Assembly: GCF_026340095.1 (NCBI RefSeq)
Contig: NZ_JAPEPO010000002.1
Span: forward strand, 682,001 to 746,000
Reading direction: 5' to 3'
DNA: 64,000 bases
DNA from: Streptomyces sp. NBC_01446
GTDB taxonomy: Bacteria; Actinomycetota; Actinomycetes; Streptomycetales; Streptomycetaceae
The notes beneath the pieces are model-generated. The model was not told the DNA's origin and ran no database searches. It saw only the letters and a program-made list of their open reading frames with translations. Both the position numbers and the translations under genes were made by a program. Position 1 is the first letter of the stretch, and every line of letters begins with the position of its first letter. Of the stretch, positions 35,554 to 43,734 are shown piece by piece.

Positions 35554-36228
35554 ATGAGCGGCCGGGACGAGGACCTCGACCTGGCGGTGCGGTTGCTCGC
35601 CGGGACACCTACGCACGAGGGCCGCGATCCCCTGCTCCTTCGCCAATGGGCGCTTGTCGCCTCGGAGTTCGACAGTCGGATGACGCCTCCCGCGCTGCCG
35701 GTCCGAGTCGTCAAGCGGGACGGTGGCCTCGCGGCCGGGCTGCTGGCCCGGTACCGGTCGAGGCCGCCGGTGGTCGAGATCTACGTCGACACCGTCGACC
35801 GCGCCGAGCGGCTGATCGCCGAGCGCGGCTGGCGGCACTGGTTCCCGGAAGGGTCGGTGCGGGCAGCCGCCCTCGCCCACGAGCAGGCGCACGGCTGGCT
35901 CCACCACGCGCATGTCCGGGCCGAGTTCAAGCGGGCGCTCGGACACACGGCGCTGCGGCTCGGACGGCGCCGCCTGTACGCACATGTCGCGGGCGCCGAC
36001 GAACTCGCCGCGCACGCCTACGCCCGAGCCACCTGCGGCATGGTCCGCAGTCCCCTGCTGCTCACGGAGGCGCTGGGCGCCGCCGTGTTATCGGTAACCC
36101 CGGCTATCAGAAGCTGCGGAATGCCTCGCTGCCGGAGGTCTCAGTGGCTACGTGGGGCATACATGATGACGGCCATTCCAACGAGGCAGATCAGGGCACC
36201 GGTGACGTCGAAGCGGTCGGGGCGGTAG
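35554..36228 (+). CDS. Zincin-like hypothetical protein with altered C-terminus
   Basis: From ATG 35554, residues 1-180 have strong codon bias, and HEQAH at about 110-114 matches the HExxH zinc-metallopeptidase signature (AALAHEQAHGWLHHAHVR). ELAAHAYA could supply the third ligand region. After about residue 178 (LTEALGAA) the frame runs antisense into ynfA with loss of bias, so the genuine C-terminus was probably cut at about 36090. The function is unknown; the family name is not assigned. Confidence 0.5.
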   Translation: MSGRDEDLDLAVRLLAGTPTHEGRDPLLLRQWALVASEFDSRMTPPALPVRVVKRDGGLAAGLLARYRSRPPVVEIYVDTVDRAERLIAERGWRHWFPEGSVRAAALAHEQAHGWLHHAHVRAEFKRALGHTALRLGRRRLYAHVAGADELAAHAYARATCGMVRSPLLLTEALGAAVLSVTPAIRSCGMPRCRRSQWLRGAYMMTAIPTRQIRAPVTSKRSGR

Positions 36229-36466
36229 CCGTCGGCGATCACGCCCCAGGCGATGGATCCGGCGACGAAGATGCCGCCGTATGCGGCGAGCACGCGTCCG
36301 AAGTGGGCGTCGGGCTGGAGGGTGGCTACGAAACCGTACAAGCCGAGGGCGATGACGCCGCCGCCGATCCATGCGATGCCTTTGTGCTCGCGGACGTCTT
36401 GCCAGACCAACCAGGCGCCGCCGATCCAGCAGGGCGGCGAGTATGAACGGAACGGGTGATCGTCAT
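36141..36466 (-). pseudogene. ynfA: YnfA-family (UPF0060) small membrane protein with damaged N-terminus
   Basis: The main part is intact: VWQDVREHKGIAWIGGGVIA, LGLYGFVATLQPDAHFGRVL, AAYGGIFVAGSIAWGVIADG and VTGALICLVGMAVIMYAP, i.e. three of four membrane helices. The natural ATG at 36466 reads MTITRSV, then helix 1 is shortened and out of frame (ILAALL and IGGAWL appear in other frames). Two small deletions near 36420-36450 explain this. Any product would start at an internal codon (GTG 36410). YnfA/SMR-like proteins are proposed small-molecule transporters. Confidence 0.7.
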
Positions 36467-36577
36467 GTGCGGGACTGTAGCGAGATGTCCTGCTCAGGAC
36501 GCTAGTGCTGTGACCGGGAACGTTCGCCGGGCTGGTGTTGGTGACCCTCGAATCGAGACTGGCAGAACACGCCCCCC

Positions 36578-36973
36578 TCAGCGTGTGAGGGCGCTCGCCA
36601 CGGCCTTGAGCAGGCGGTCATCTCCGGTTGGCAGTAGGACCTCAAGCTGTCGCCCGGCCACGTTGCACAGCAACATCGAGCGCTCAGTGACGACCTCGAC
36701 ATTGGCGCCGGGGGGCGCGAGCTGCACGTTCGAGACGGTGCCGTCGACGGTCGAGAGGAAGGCACCTTCGGCATGCACCACGAGGCGAGCGCGGTGTCTC
36801 TGTCCCCCAGCGTTACGGAATCGTGCATCACAACGGATGCGTACGGTCTCCCCACGTCTCAGTGCGGCGACCGTTTGGGGGACGCGGCGCTTGTGCCATA
36901 GCTCGCGTATGCGGCGACGGATCAGGTCAGCCACGGCCCCGAAGCCAACGATGACGATGAAGGTCTCCCACAC
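36578..36973 (-). CDS. Hypothetical membrane-anchored protein
   Basis: 131 aa from GTG 36973, preceded by AGGAGAGG. A single N-terminal hydrophobic segment (ETFIVIVGFGAVADLI) is followed by a basic stretch (RRRIRELWHKRR) and a beta-rich domain (GETVRIRCDARFRNAGGQRH, ARLVVHAEGAFLSTVDGTV, LLCNVAGRQLEVLLP). The profile suggests a cytoplasmic beta-sandwich tethered to the membrane. No named family is recognised. Confidence 0.65.
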   Translation of the reverse strand: MWETFIVIVGFGAVADLIRRRIRELWHKRRVPQTVAALRRGETVRIRCDARFRNAGGQRHRARLVVHAEGAFLSTVDGTVSNVQLAPPGANVEVVTERSMLLCNVAGRQLEVLLPTGDDRLLKAVASALTR

Positions 36974-37103
36974 GGGCCTCTCCTGCGGCTCGGCATTCCC
37001 GGTGATCAAGAATCTCCCACTTGCAACCCCGATGGGAACATATGCTGCCCACTGATCGGCGCTGCCGACGCAACCCGGTGAACCTTCCCGGCCATCGCAC
37101 TAG

Positions 37104-38521
37104 TGTGATGCGCCAGAAATGGCGACTCTAAGTATGTAGGCTGTTTTCATGGTGTCTCGGGGTCCTCGTGCTGTCGAAGTCGTGCTGTCCGCCGAGGAAC
37201 GTGCGGAGTTGACGCGCTGGGCGGACGGCGCGGTATCGGCTCGTGCGGCGGAGCGGGCCCAGATCATCCTGGCCTGTGCGGACGGTGTGTCAAACACGGC
37301 TGTGGCAGCGGACTTCGGGGTGAGTGCGGCGACGGTACGCAAGTGGCGCTCCCGGTTCGCGGCCCAGCGGTTGGCAGGCCTGACGGATGCGCCGAGGCCG
37401 GGCCGGCGTAAGTCGGAGCTGGTGCTGTCCGAGGCCGAGCGGGCAGAGCTGACGCGCTGGACGCGGCGGGCGAAGACCGCGCAGTTCCTGGCGCTGCGGG
37501 CGAGGATCGTGCTGCGGTGCGCGGACGGCGGGACGAACAAGGAAATCGGTGCCGAACTCGGCATCGCGCACAACACGGTGAACCGTTGGCGCTCCAGGTT
37601 CGTCCGGCTGCGGCTGGACGGGCTGACGGATGAGCCGCGTCCCGGCAGGCCGCCCTCGATCCTGCTCGACCGGGTCGAGGACGTGCTCACCGCGACCCTG
37701 GAATCCACCCCGGGCAAGGACACGCACTGGTCGCGGGCCTCGATGGCCAAGCACTCCGGCCTGTCGAAGTCCACCATCGGCCGGATCTGGAAGAAGTTCG
37801 ACCTCAAGCCACACCTGCAGGATGCGTTCAAGCTCTCCACCGACCCGCAGTTCATCGCCAAGGTCGTCGACGTCGTCGGTCTGTACCACCACCCGCCCGA
37901 GAAGGCGGTGGTGCTATGTGTGGACGAGAAGTCCCAGATCCAGGCCCTGGACCGCTCCCAGCCCGTCCTGCCGATGATGCCGGGCATGCCCGAGCGCCGC
38001 ACCCACGACTACCACCGGCACGGCATCACCAGCCTGTTCGCCGCCTTCAACATCGCTGACGGCACCGTCATATCGGAACTCCACCGCCGCCACCGGGCCA
38101 TCGAGTTCAAGAAGTTCCTGACCCGGATCGACAAGGCAGTGCCCATCGGCCTGGACGTGCACCTGGTGTGCGACAACTACGCCACCCACAACACCCCCGA
38201 GATCAAGACGTGGCTGGGCAAACACCCCCGCTTCCACGTCCACTTCACCCCCACCGGCTCCTCCTGGATGAACCAGGTCGAGCGGTGGTTCGGCCTGCTG
38301 ACCGACAAACTCATCCGTCGCGGCGTCCACACCTCCGTCAAGGCTCTGGAGGACGACATCCGCGCATGGATCGAGGAGTGGAACCACGATCCCAAGCCCT
38401 TCACCTGGACCAAGACCGCCGACGAGATCCTGAACTCCCTCGCCGACTACCTCACCAAAATCAACCCACCAACCACCAATACGTGAAAGCTACTTAGAGT
38501 CGCCATTTCTGGCGCATCACA
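37104..38521 (+). mobile_element. Complete IS630-family insertion sequence
   Basis: Perfect 31-bp terminal inverted repeats (37104-37134 and 38491-38521, starting TGTGATGCGCCAGAAATGGC) bound a 1,418-bp element. CTAG directly flanks both ends (37100-37103 and 38522-38525), consistent with the TA-centred target duplication of IS630. One intact transposase gene fills it, so the copy may be active and recent. Confidence 0.93.
37149..38486 (+). CDS. IS630-family transposase
   Basis: 445 aa, a single open frame from ATG 37149, 15 bp inside the left repeat. Two helix-turn-helix units (VAADFGVSAATVRKWRSRFA; IGAELGIAHNTVNRWRSRF) precede a winged region (SGLSKSTIGRIWKKFDLKP). The DDE domain has Asp near 259 (CVDEKSQIQAL), Asp near 342 (LVCDNYATHNTPE) and Glu near 378 (MNQVERWFG). 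It catalyses cut-and-paste transposition into TA. No frameshift is needed. Confidence 0.95.
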   Translation: MVSRGPRAVEVVLSAEERAELTRWADGAVSARAAERAQIILACADGVSNTAVAADFGVSAATVRKWRSRFAAQRLAGLTDAPRPGRRKSELVLSEAERAELTRWTRRAKTAQFLALRARIVLRCADGGTNKEIGAELGIAHNTVNRWRSRFVRLRLDGLTDEPRPGRPPSILLDRVEDVLTATLESTPGKDTHWSRASMAKHSGLSKSTIGRIWKKFDLKPHLQDAFKLSTDPQFIAKVVDVVGLYHHPPEKAVVLCVDEKSQIQALDRSQPVLPMMPGMPERRTHDYHRHGITSLFAAFNIADGTVISELHRRHRAIEFKKFLTRIDKAVPIGLDVHLVCDNYATHNTPEIKTWLGKHPRFHVHFTPTGSSWMNQVERWFGLLTDKLIRRGVHTSVKALEDDIRAWIEEWNHDPKPFTWTKTADEILNSLADYLTKINPPTTNT

Positions 38522-38525
38522 CTAG

Positions 38526-38723
38526 CCGGGCTGGTTGGTGGTGGGTGCACGAGGTGGTCCTGCTCGAGCACGTGCAGCAGTGGACCGGCGCCGAAGCCAC
38601 CACCAGCTGAGCCCGGCTGGTCCGGCCCGCACGCCCGCCGGTGATCCGGCACGACGGCGACCGACACCGCGACGCCGGTGGCAGGAGGTGTCACATGCCC
38701 TGCTGCAGCCACCGCACGGTGCC
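38526..38723. other. Flank of IS630, no clear gene
   Basis: A short plus-strand frame ends EVVLLEHVQQWTGAEATTS at about 38610 and could be the last codons of an interrupted gene, but there is too little to identify. Otherwise no feature is seen. Confidence 0.3.
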
Positions 38724-39060
38724 TTACCGACGTGCATCCGCACCTCTGGAGGGCATGGCCCGACCGCCGTCCTCAGCCAGCCGACGGGAGACTGCACGGG
38801 CCGTAGCCCGTAGGGCCGGACCGTAGCCCGCGTTCGGCGCACCGGTGCCGGGGGCCACGACCGACAACGCCGCCGCCACCTCGTCACCGTCCCGCACCGG
38901 TGCGGCCACGGTGCTCATCTGCCAGGGACGACTCTGGTGACCGACGGCATAGTCGCCGCGCCGTACCTCCGCCAGCAGGCGACGCAGGTCGGCGGGCGTA
39001 CGGACGTCGTCGTCCTTCTGCCCGGGCTCATCGCTGTCGATGGCGTGGTCCTGGACGAGG
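38724..39060 (-). pseudogene. IclR-family regulator, C-terminal fragment
   Basis: Readable C-terminal ligand-domain segments are PADLRRLLAEVRRGDYAVGH, STVAAPVRDGDEVAAALSVV and ARAVSRRLAEDGGR. The N-terminal winged helix and most of the effector domain are gone; the upstream frame runs antisense into the flavin reductase stop. An intact IclR here would fit control of the neighbouring aromatic/flavin-oxygenase genes. Confidence 0.7.
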
Positions 39061-39627
39061 TCAGATGTCCCACCAGTCGAAGGAATGGGTGGGCACATGC
39101 ATGCCGCAGGCACGATCGAGGCGGACCAGTTGGCCGCGGTGGAAGATCAAGGGTTTGCGGGGGCCGCCGGCCGCGGCCAGACGCTGCACTCGGCCCACCA
39201 CCGCTACGTGGTCGCCTGCGGGGAAACTGTCCTCCACGTCGCACTCGATCCAGGCCGCCGCCCCGCCGAGGCGCGGAGCCGTCTGGTCCGTCAGTTCCCA
39301 GTCGCCGGTGGCGAACCGATTGGCCGAGCGGCCTGCGAAGGTGGCGCACACCTGCTGCTGGTCTTCGGCCAGCACGTTTACGCAGAAGTGCCCTGAGCGG
39401 ATGATCGCCTGTGCGCTGGCTGACTGTCGGCCGCAGTAGAAGACCACGAGAGGCGGGTCGAGGGAGACGGAGGTGAAGCTGCCTACCGTGACGCCCACCG
39501 GGCCCTGCGGCGTCGTGGCGGTCACCACGCACACCGAGGTCGGCACATGGCCGAGTACGCGGCGGAACACCGCGGGCTCGGCCGTGGCGGCGGTCAGGTC
39601 TGTTGCGGCAAGGGCGGTTGCGGACAC
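39061..39627 (-). CDS. Flavin reductase (HpaC/HsaB-like)
   Basis: 188 aa from GTG 39627 (GGAG at 6 nt). It has a FMN-binding split-barrel: FRRVLGHVPTSVCVVTATT, VGVTVGSFTSVSLDPPLVVF, GHFCVNVLAEDQ and a C-terminal DRACGMHVPTHSFDWWD. It reduces FMN/FAD with NAD(P)H and supplies the reduced flavin to a partner monooxygenase. The divergent acyl-CoA-dehydrogenase-fold gene at 39938 is the obvious partner, forming a two-component monooxygenase. Confidence 0.92.
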   Translation of the reverse strand: MSATALAATDLTAATAEPAVFRRVLGHVPTSVCVVTATTPQGPVGVTVGSFTSVSLDPPLVVFYCGRQSASAQAIIRSGHFCVNVLAEDQQQVCATFAGRSANRFATGDWELTDQTAPRLGGAAAWIECDVEDSFPAGDHVAVVGRVQRLAAAGGPRKPLIFHRGQLVRLDRACGMHVPTHSFDWWDI

Positions 39628-39698
39628 AGCAATCTCCAGGGGAGCGGGAGCCGGACCATGCGCCGCCTGCCGTCGCTCGCGGCGTCGGCGGCGCGGGT

Positions 39699-39712
39699 TT
39701 CACTCCAGTGAA
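39699..39712. promoter_or_regulatory. 14-bp perfect palindrome in the flavin-oxygenase divergent promoter
   Basis: TTCACT-CC-AGTGAA lies in the 310-bp gap between the flavin reductase and oxygenase starts, about 72 bp upstream of the reductase GTG, and may be a regulator site. The rest of the gap shows no gene. Confidence 0.45.
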
Positions 39713-39877
39713 TCCACGGTTACCTCCGCATGGCATTGGGCTGGGCGGCCAAGACGGGCGCACGACTTCGGGCCACGGAGTCAAGTTGCCGCCGAACTGG
39801 TCCGCGGGCCCAACCGGCGAGACGAACTCTGCGGTCCCGGACACACGACAGCGATGCGGACCGGGCGTGGAATGCCG

Positions 39878-39910
39878 GTAGCGGCACCTCGCCACCTGAG
39901 GTGCCGCTAC
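39878..39910. promoter_or_regulatory. 13-bp inverted repeat before the oxygenase gene
   Basis: GTAGCGGCACCTC (39878-39890) and its exact reverse complement (39898-39910) flank a 7-nt spacer, ending 27 bp before the ATG at 39938. It could be an operator or a 5'-UTR hairpin just upstream of the ribosome site GGAGG. Confidence 0.6.
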
Positions 39911-39937
39911 ATGAGCCGCGAAACTCCGGAGGCCCCC

Positions 39938-41146
39938 ATGACCACGACCACATCCGCCCCGCAGGCGACCGCCGCGTCCGCCGCGGCGCTGAAGAAGAGT
40001 GCGGCGGCACTGGTGCCCTTGCTGCGCGAGAACGCCGCCCGCACCGAAGCGGACCGCAAAGTGGCCGAGGAGAACATCGCGGCCCTGTCCGAGGCGGGGC
40101 TGTTCCGGTTGACCGTGCCGCGGCGCCTTGGCGGTCACGAGGCCGACATAAGGACCTTCCTGGAGATCACCTCCGAGCTCGCGCGCGGATGTGGTTCCAC
40201 GGCCTGGGTGGCAACGCTGATCAACGTCTGCAACTGGATGGCCGGCCTCTACCCGGAGCGGGCCCAGCAGGAGGTGTGGGGCGAGAACCCCGACGCGCGG
40301 GTGTGCGGAGTGCTCGCCCCCAGTGCCACCAGCCGGGCCGTCGAGGGCGGACTGGTCGTCACCGGACGCTGGGGCTTCGCCTCGGGCAGCCTGCACTCCC
40401 AGTGGGCGTGCCTCGGCGTCCCCGTCGTGGACGCCTCCGGACAGCAGATCGACCAGGGCTCCGCTCTCATCCCGATGGAGGAGCTGACGATCGAGGACAC
40501 CTGGTATGTGGCCGGCATGCGGGGCACGGGCAGCAACACCCTCGTCGCCGACGAGGTCTTCGTACCCGCGCACCGCATCCTGTCGGTGACCCAGGGCGTG
40601 CAGGGCACCTATTCGACCGAACGCAAGGACGAGGCGCTGTACCGCTCGGCGCTGGTTCCAGTGCTCGCGCTGGTGCTGGCGGGCCCGCAGGTGGGCCTGG
40701 CGCAGGCCGGCATGGACGTGGTCACCGCCTCCCTCGCCAAGGGCAGGGGCATCTCCTACACCTTCTACGAGCGCGCCAGTGACGCCCCGTCCACGCAGAT
40801 CCAGCTGGCCGAGGCGGCCCAGCTGATCGACACCGCCCGCCTGCACCTGATGCGGGCCGCGGACGACATCGACAGCTGGGCTGCCCGCGGCGAGTACATG
40901 CCGTTCGAGACCCGGGCCCGGGTGCGGATGGACACCGGCTACGTGGCCCGCCGCTCCCGTGAGGCCCTCGATCTGCTGCTGAGCATCCAGGGCGCCGGCA
41001 GCTTCGCCGAGGCCAATCCGCTGCAGCGGATCTGGCGGGACCAGGAAACGGGCAGCCGTCATGCGGTGATCAACCCGGCCATCGCCGGTGAGCTGTACGG
41101 GCGGGCGCTGCTGGGCATCGAGGAGCAGGTCACTCCCCTGATCTGA
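39938..41146 (+). CDS. HsaA/HpaB-like flavin-dependent monooxygenase (acyl-CoA dehydrogenase fold)
   Basis: 402 aa from ATG 39938 (GGAGG at 6 nt). Segments: AALSEAGLFRLTVPRRLGG, ITSELARGCGSTAWVATLI, VTGRWGFASGSLHSQWAC, IEDTWYVAGMRGTGSNTLV and the C-terminal PLQRIWRDQETGSRHAVIN. It lacks the acyl-CoA dehydrogenase catalytic Glu context and matches the flavin-hydroxylase group (HsaA, phenol/indole hydroxylases). It uses reduced flavin from the divergent reductase to oxygenate a probably aromatic substrate, which cannot be assigned. Confidence 0.9.
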   Translation: MTTTTSAPQATAASAAALKKSAAALVPLLRENAARTEADRKVAEENIAALSEAGLFRLTVPRRLGGHEADIRTFLEITSELARGCGSTAWVATLINVCNWMAGLYPERAQQEVWGENPDARVCGVLAPSATSRAVEGGLVVTGRWGFASGSLHSQWACLGVPVVDASGQQIDQGSALIPMEELTIEDTWYVAGMRGTGSNTLVADEVFVPAHRILSVTQGVQGTYSTERKDEALYRSALVPVLALVLAGPQVGLAQAGMDVVTASLAKGRGISYTFYERASDAPSTQIQLAEAAQLIDTARLHLMRAADDIDSWAARGEYMPFETRARVRMDTGYVARRSREALDLLLSIQGAGSFAEANPLQRIWRDQETGSRHAVINPAIAGELYGRALLGIEEQVTPLI

Positions 41147-41165
41147 GCGCATCAGCCGTCAATCG

Positions 41166-42509
41166 TCAGGAGCGACGGCAGGCACCGTCGTGCGAGTCGT
41201 CTTCCTCCGGTCGGAGCACGGCGGGGCCCAGCGTCTGCGCGGCCTCCAGGGCGGTCATCAGCTCGGGCAGCCGGTCCGTCAGGTCGTGCCCGAGCAGTTC
41301 CTGAGCACGCTTGACCCGGTAGGTGACGGTGTTGCGCGCCACGTGCAGCTGCGCCGCGGCGGCCGTCAGGCTCCGCTCGTTGCGCAGGTACAGGCGCAGC
41401 GTCCGGCGCAGTTGGCCCGCGTGCCGGCTGTCCGCCGCCAGCGCCCCCAGCTCGTCACTCACGAAGCGGCGCAGGGCGGGCAGGTCGGCCGAGACCAGGG
41501 CCGCCAGCTCGACATCCGGGTAGTCGACGACCGAGCCCGTGCCGCCGGGGTTGAGCTGCATGACCCGGACCGTGTGCTGGGCGTCCTCATGCGACTGGCG
41601 GAACCCCGCCAGCCCGTGCCGTACCGAGCCGCAGGCGAAGCGGATGCCTTCCTGGTACGGCAATTCACCCGGCGTGCCGGTCGGGGGCGCGGCGTGCGGT
41701 TCTCCCCACGCCCACACAGTGGTCCGGCCGGTGGGGATGACCAGGGTCGACGTGCAGCCGCGCCGGTGCAACAGTTCGGCCGCCGCCCGCTGCAGATCGC
41801 CGGCGGCGTCCGCGGTCGGGCTGTCACACCAAGCGATGACGGCGAGATGGCGGCCCTCCAGCCGGTAGGCGAGGAGCTCACTCGCGGCTTCCTGCCGTAC
41901 CGGTTGACCGCCGAGAATCAAGCGGACGGTCTCCTCGCGGGCTGCGGCGCCGCTGGTGAGCCAGCGGTCGTGCTCGGCCAGGTACTCGGCGGTCATCCGC
42001 GAGGAGAACTCGTCGACAAAGCCGAAGAGCAGCTCGGAGACGCGGCGGAACTGCTCCGCGCGTTCGGGCAGCGGAACGATTTCCTGGCACGCGGCCATCA
42101 GGGCGTTTGTCAGCGCAGCGTGGGAGACGCGGATGCCGCGCAGCACCTTGTCCAGGCCGAGGCGCCTGCGAGCGAACTCGCGGTCCCCCAGCAGGGATTC
42201 CTCCGGGACAACCAGGTCGGCCGCAGGGTCGGCCAGCAGGAGCAGCGCGTACAGCGTCGCGGCTTCGGTCCCCATCCGGAGCGTTTCGTAGGGCGCCGGT
42301 CCGCCTCCCAGTTCGGGAACCTCGTGGATGATGACACGCGCCAGCTCGTCACCGACAGCGATGGCCCAGGCCACGGGCTGGGGGCCGAGCCGGTCGGTCG
42401 CCTCGGTGATGCTCTGCGCCGAACTGGCGGGAGTACGCGGCGCGTCCCCACGGCCGGGAGCGAGCCGGTAGATCCAGTCGGCTGGACCGGATGTGTGGTG
42501 AGCCGTCAT
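41166..42509 (-). CDS. PucR-family transcriptional regulator
   Basis: 447 aa from ATG 42509 (AAGGG upstream). The N-terminal 150 residues are an all-helical sensor, then a GGDEF-like central domain (about 230-350: VIAWCDSPTADAAGDLQRAA, ACGSVRHGLAGFRQSHEDA) and a C-terminal PucR HTH_30 (about 390-440: TLRLYLRNERSLTAAAAQL, HVARNTVTYRVKRAQELLG). Such regulators control catabolic genes. It is divergent from the permease gene and convergent with the oxygenase, 19 bp apart. Confidence 0.92.
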   Translation of the reverse strand: MTAHHTSGPADWIYRLAPGRGDAPRTPASSAQSITEATDRLGPQPVAWAIAVGDELARVIIHEVPELGGGPAPYETLRMGTEAATLYALLLLADPAADLVVPEESLLGDREFARRRLGLDKVLRGIRVSHAALTNALMAACQEIVPLPERAEQFRRVSELLFGFVDEFSSRMTAEYLAEHDRWLTSGAAAREETVRLILGGQPVRQEAASELLAYRLEGRHLAVIAWCDSPTADAAGDLQRAAAELLHRRGCTSTLVIPTGRTTVWAWGEPHAAPPTGTPGELPYQEGIRFACGSVRHGLAGFRQSHEDAQHTVRVMQLNPGGTGSVVDYPDVELAALVSADLPALRRFVSDELGALAADSRHAGQLRRTLRLYLRNERSLTAAAAQLHVARNTVTYRVKRAQELLGHDLTDRLPELMTALEAAQTLGPAVLRPEEDDSHDGACRRS

Positions 42510-42727
42510 GACGCCGCCCTTGCCGTCGTGAAAGCAGCATGCGCTGCTGTGCCTTGCGGAGCTCCCGTGGTGAACGACTCGTCTTGGAGGACAAGCCGTT
42601 CTACCGGAGCCCCGCTTCCTGCGTCCGCCCCCCGCGAGATCCACAGCCGACCTTGCGATCAGGCACACCGTAACTGCACGGCCTTGCGCTAAGGGGCGCC
42701 GGTACCTGTGAAAGCGAGAAGTGACCC

Positions 42728-43734
42728 ATGGGTGTCGTCATTCTGCTCGTCATGGCGGCCGGAGTGGCCGCCATGCTCAGCCGCAAGCTACCCACCGCGT
42801 TCGCGCTGGTCCTGCTCGCCGTGGTGATCGCGTTCCTCGCGGGCGCGCCCCTGACGGGCAAGAACAGTGTGTTCGACACGGTGCTCCAGGAGGGTGCGCC
42901 CGCGCTCGCCGCCACGATGATCGCGATCCTGCTCGGCTCGTGGCTCGGCAAGCTGCTGGAGGAGACCGGTATCGCGGGCACCCTGGTCCGCAAGATCGTC
43001 GAATTCAGCGGTGACCGGCCGATGTTCGTCGCGCTCGGCGTCCTCGCGGTGTCCGCCCACGTGGGCACCGTGACCGGGTCCGCACCCGCGGCGATGCTCG
43101 CCGGACTGATCGGCATCCCGGCGATGATCGCGGTGGGCATCCCGAAGGTGACTGCCGCGGGCACGATCCTGATGGGTATCGCGGCCGGGATGCCGTTCGA
43201 ACTGCCGATATGGCAGTTCTTCTCCACGGCACTGGACCTGCCGGTGGACACCGTGCGCGGCTTCATGCTGAAACTGTTCCCGTTCGCACTGGCGGCGGCC
43301 ATCGCCTACGTCCTGGTCGAGTCACGACGGCGAGGGGTGGAACACGCCTGGTCACTCAAGTCGGTTCAGTCGGAGCCAAGTTCACGCGCTGGACGCCGTA
43401 AGCGGCTCGGTGACGCCCCCTGGTACGCGTTGCTCACTCCGGTGGTGCCGCTGGTGCTGGCACTGGGCTTCGACCTCGCGATCATCCCTTCGCTCCTCGC
43501 GGGTGTGCTGTACGCGCTGGTGACGACGACACGGCCGCGCGAGATGAACCGCCGTCTGCTGCGCACCCTGTACGGCGGCTTCGAAGTGGCGGCCCCGCCG
43601 ATCACGCTGTTCGTGGCCATCGGCATTCTGCTCGCCGCGGTGAAGCTGCCCGGCGCGGTCGAGGCGCTGGAGCCGCTCGTCAAGGCGGTCAGCCCGCACA
43701 ACGCGGTGCTGTTCGTCCTGGTCTTCACCGGATT
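42728..43734 (+). pseudogene. GntP-like permease, 5' part (split by TnpB element B)
   Basis: ATG 42728 begins a polytopic membrane protein: an N-terminal helix (GVVILLVMAAGVAAMLS), the LAGAPLTGKN turn, LAATMIAILLGSWLGKLLEE, VSAHVGTVTGSAPAAMLAGL, GIPKVTAAGTILMGIAAGMP, and later LLTPVVPLVLALGFDLAIIP, to LVFTG. It resembles the GntP/gluconate-type or related H+/organic-acid symporters. At 43735 element B interrupts it; the missing C-terminal helices resume at 45154. Transport is presumably lost. Confidence 0.85.
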
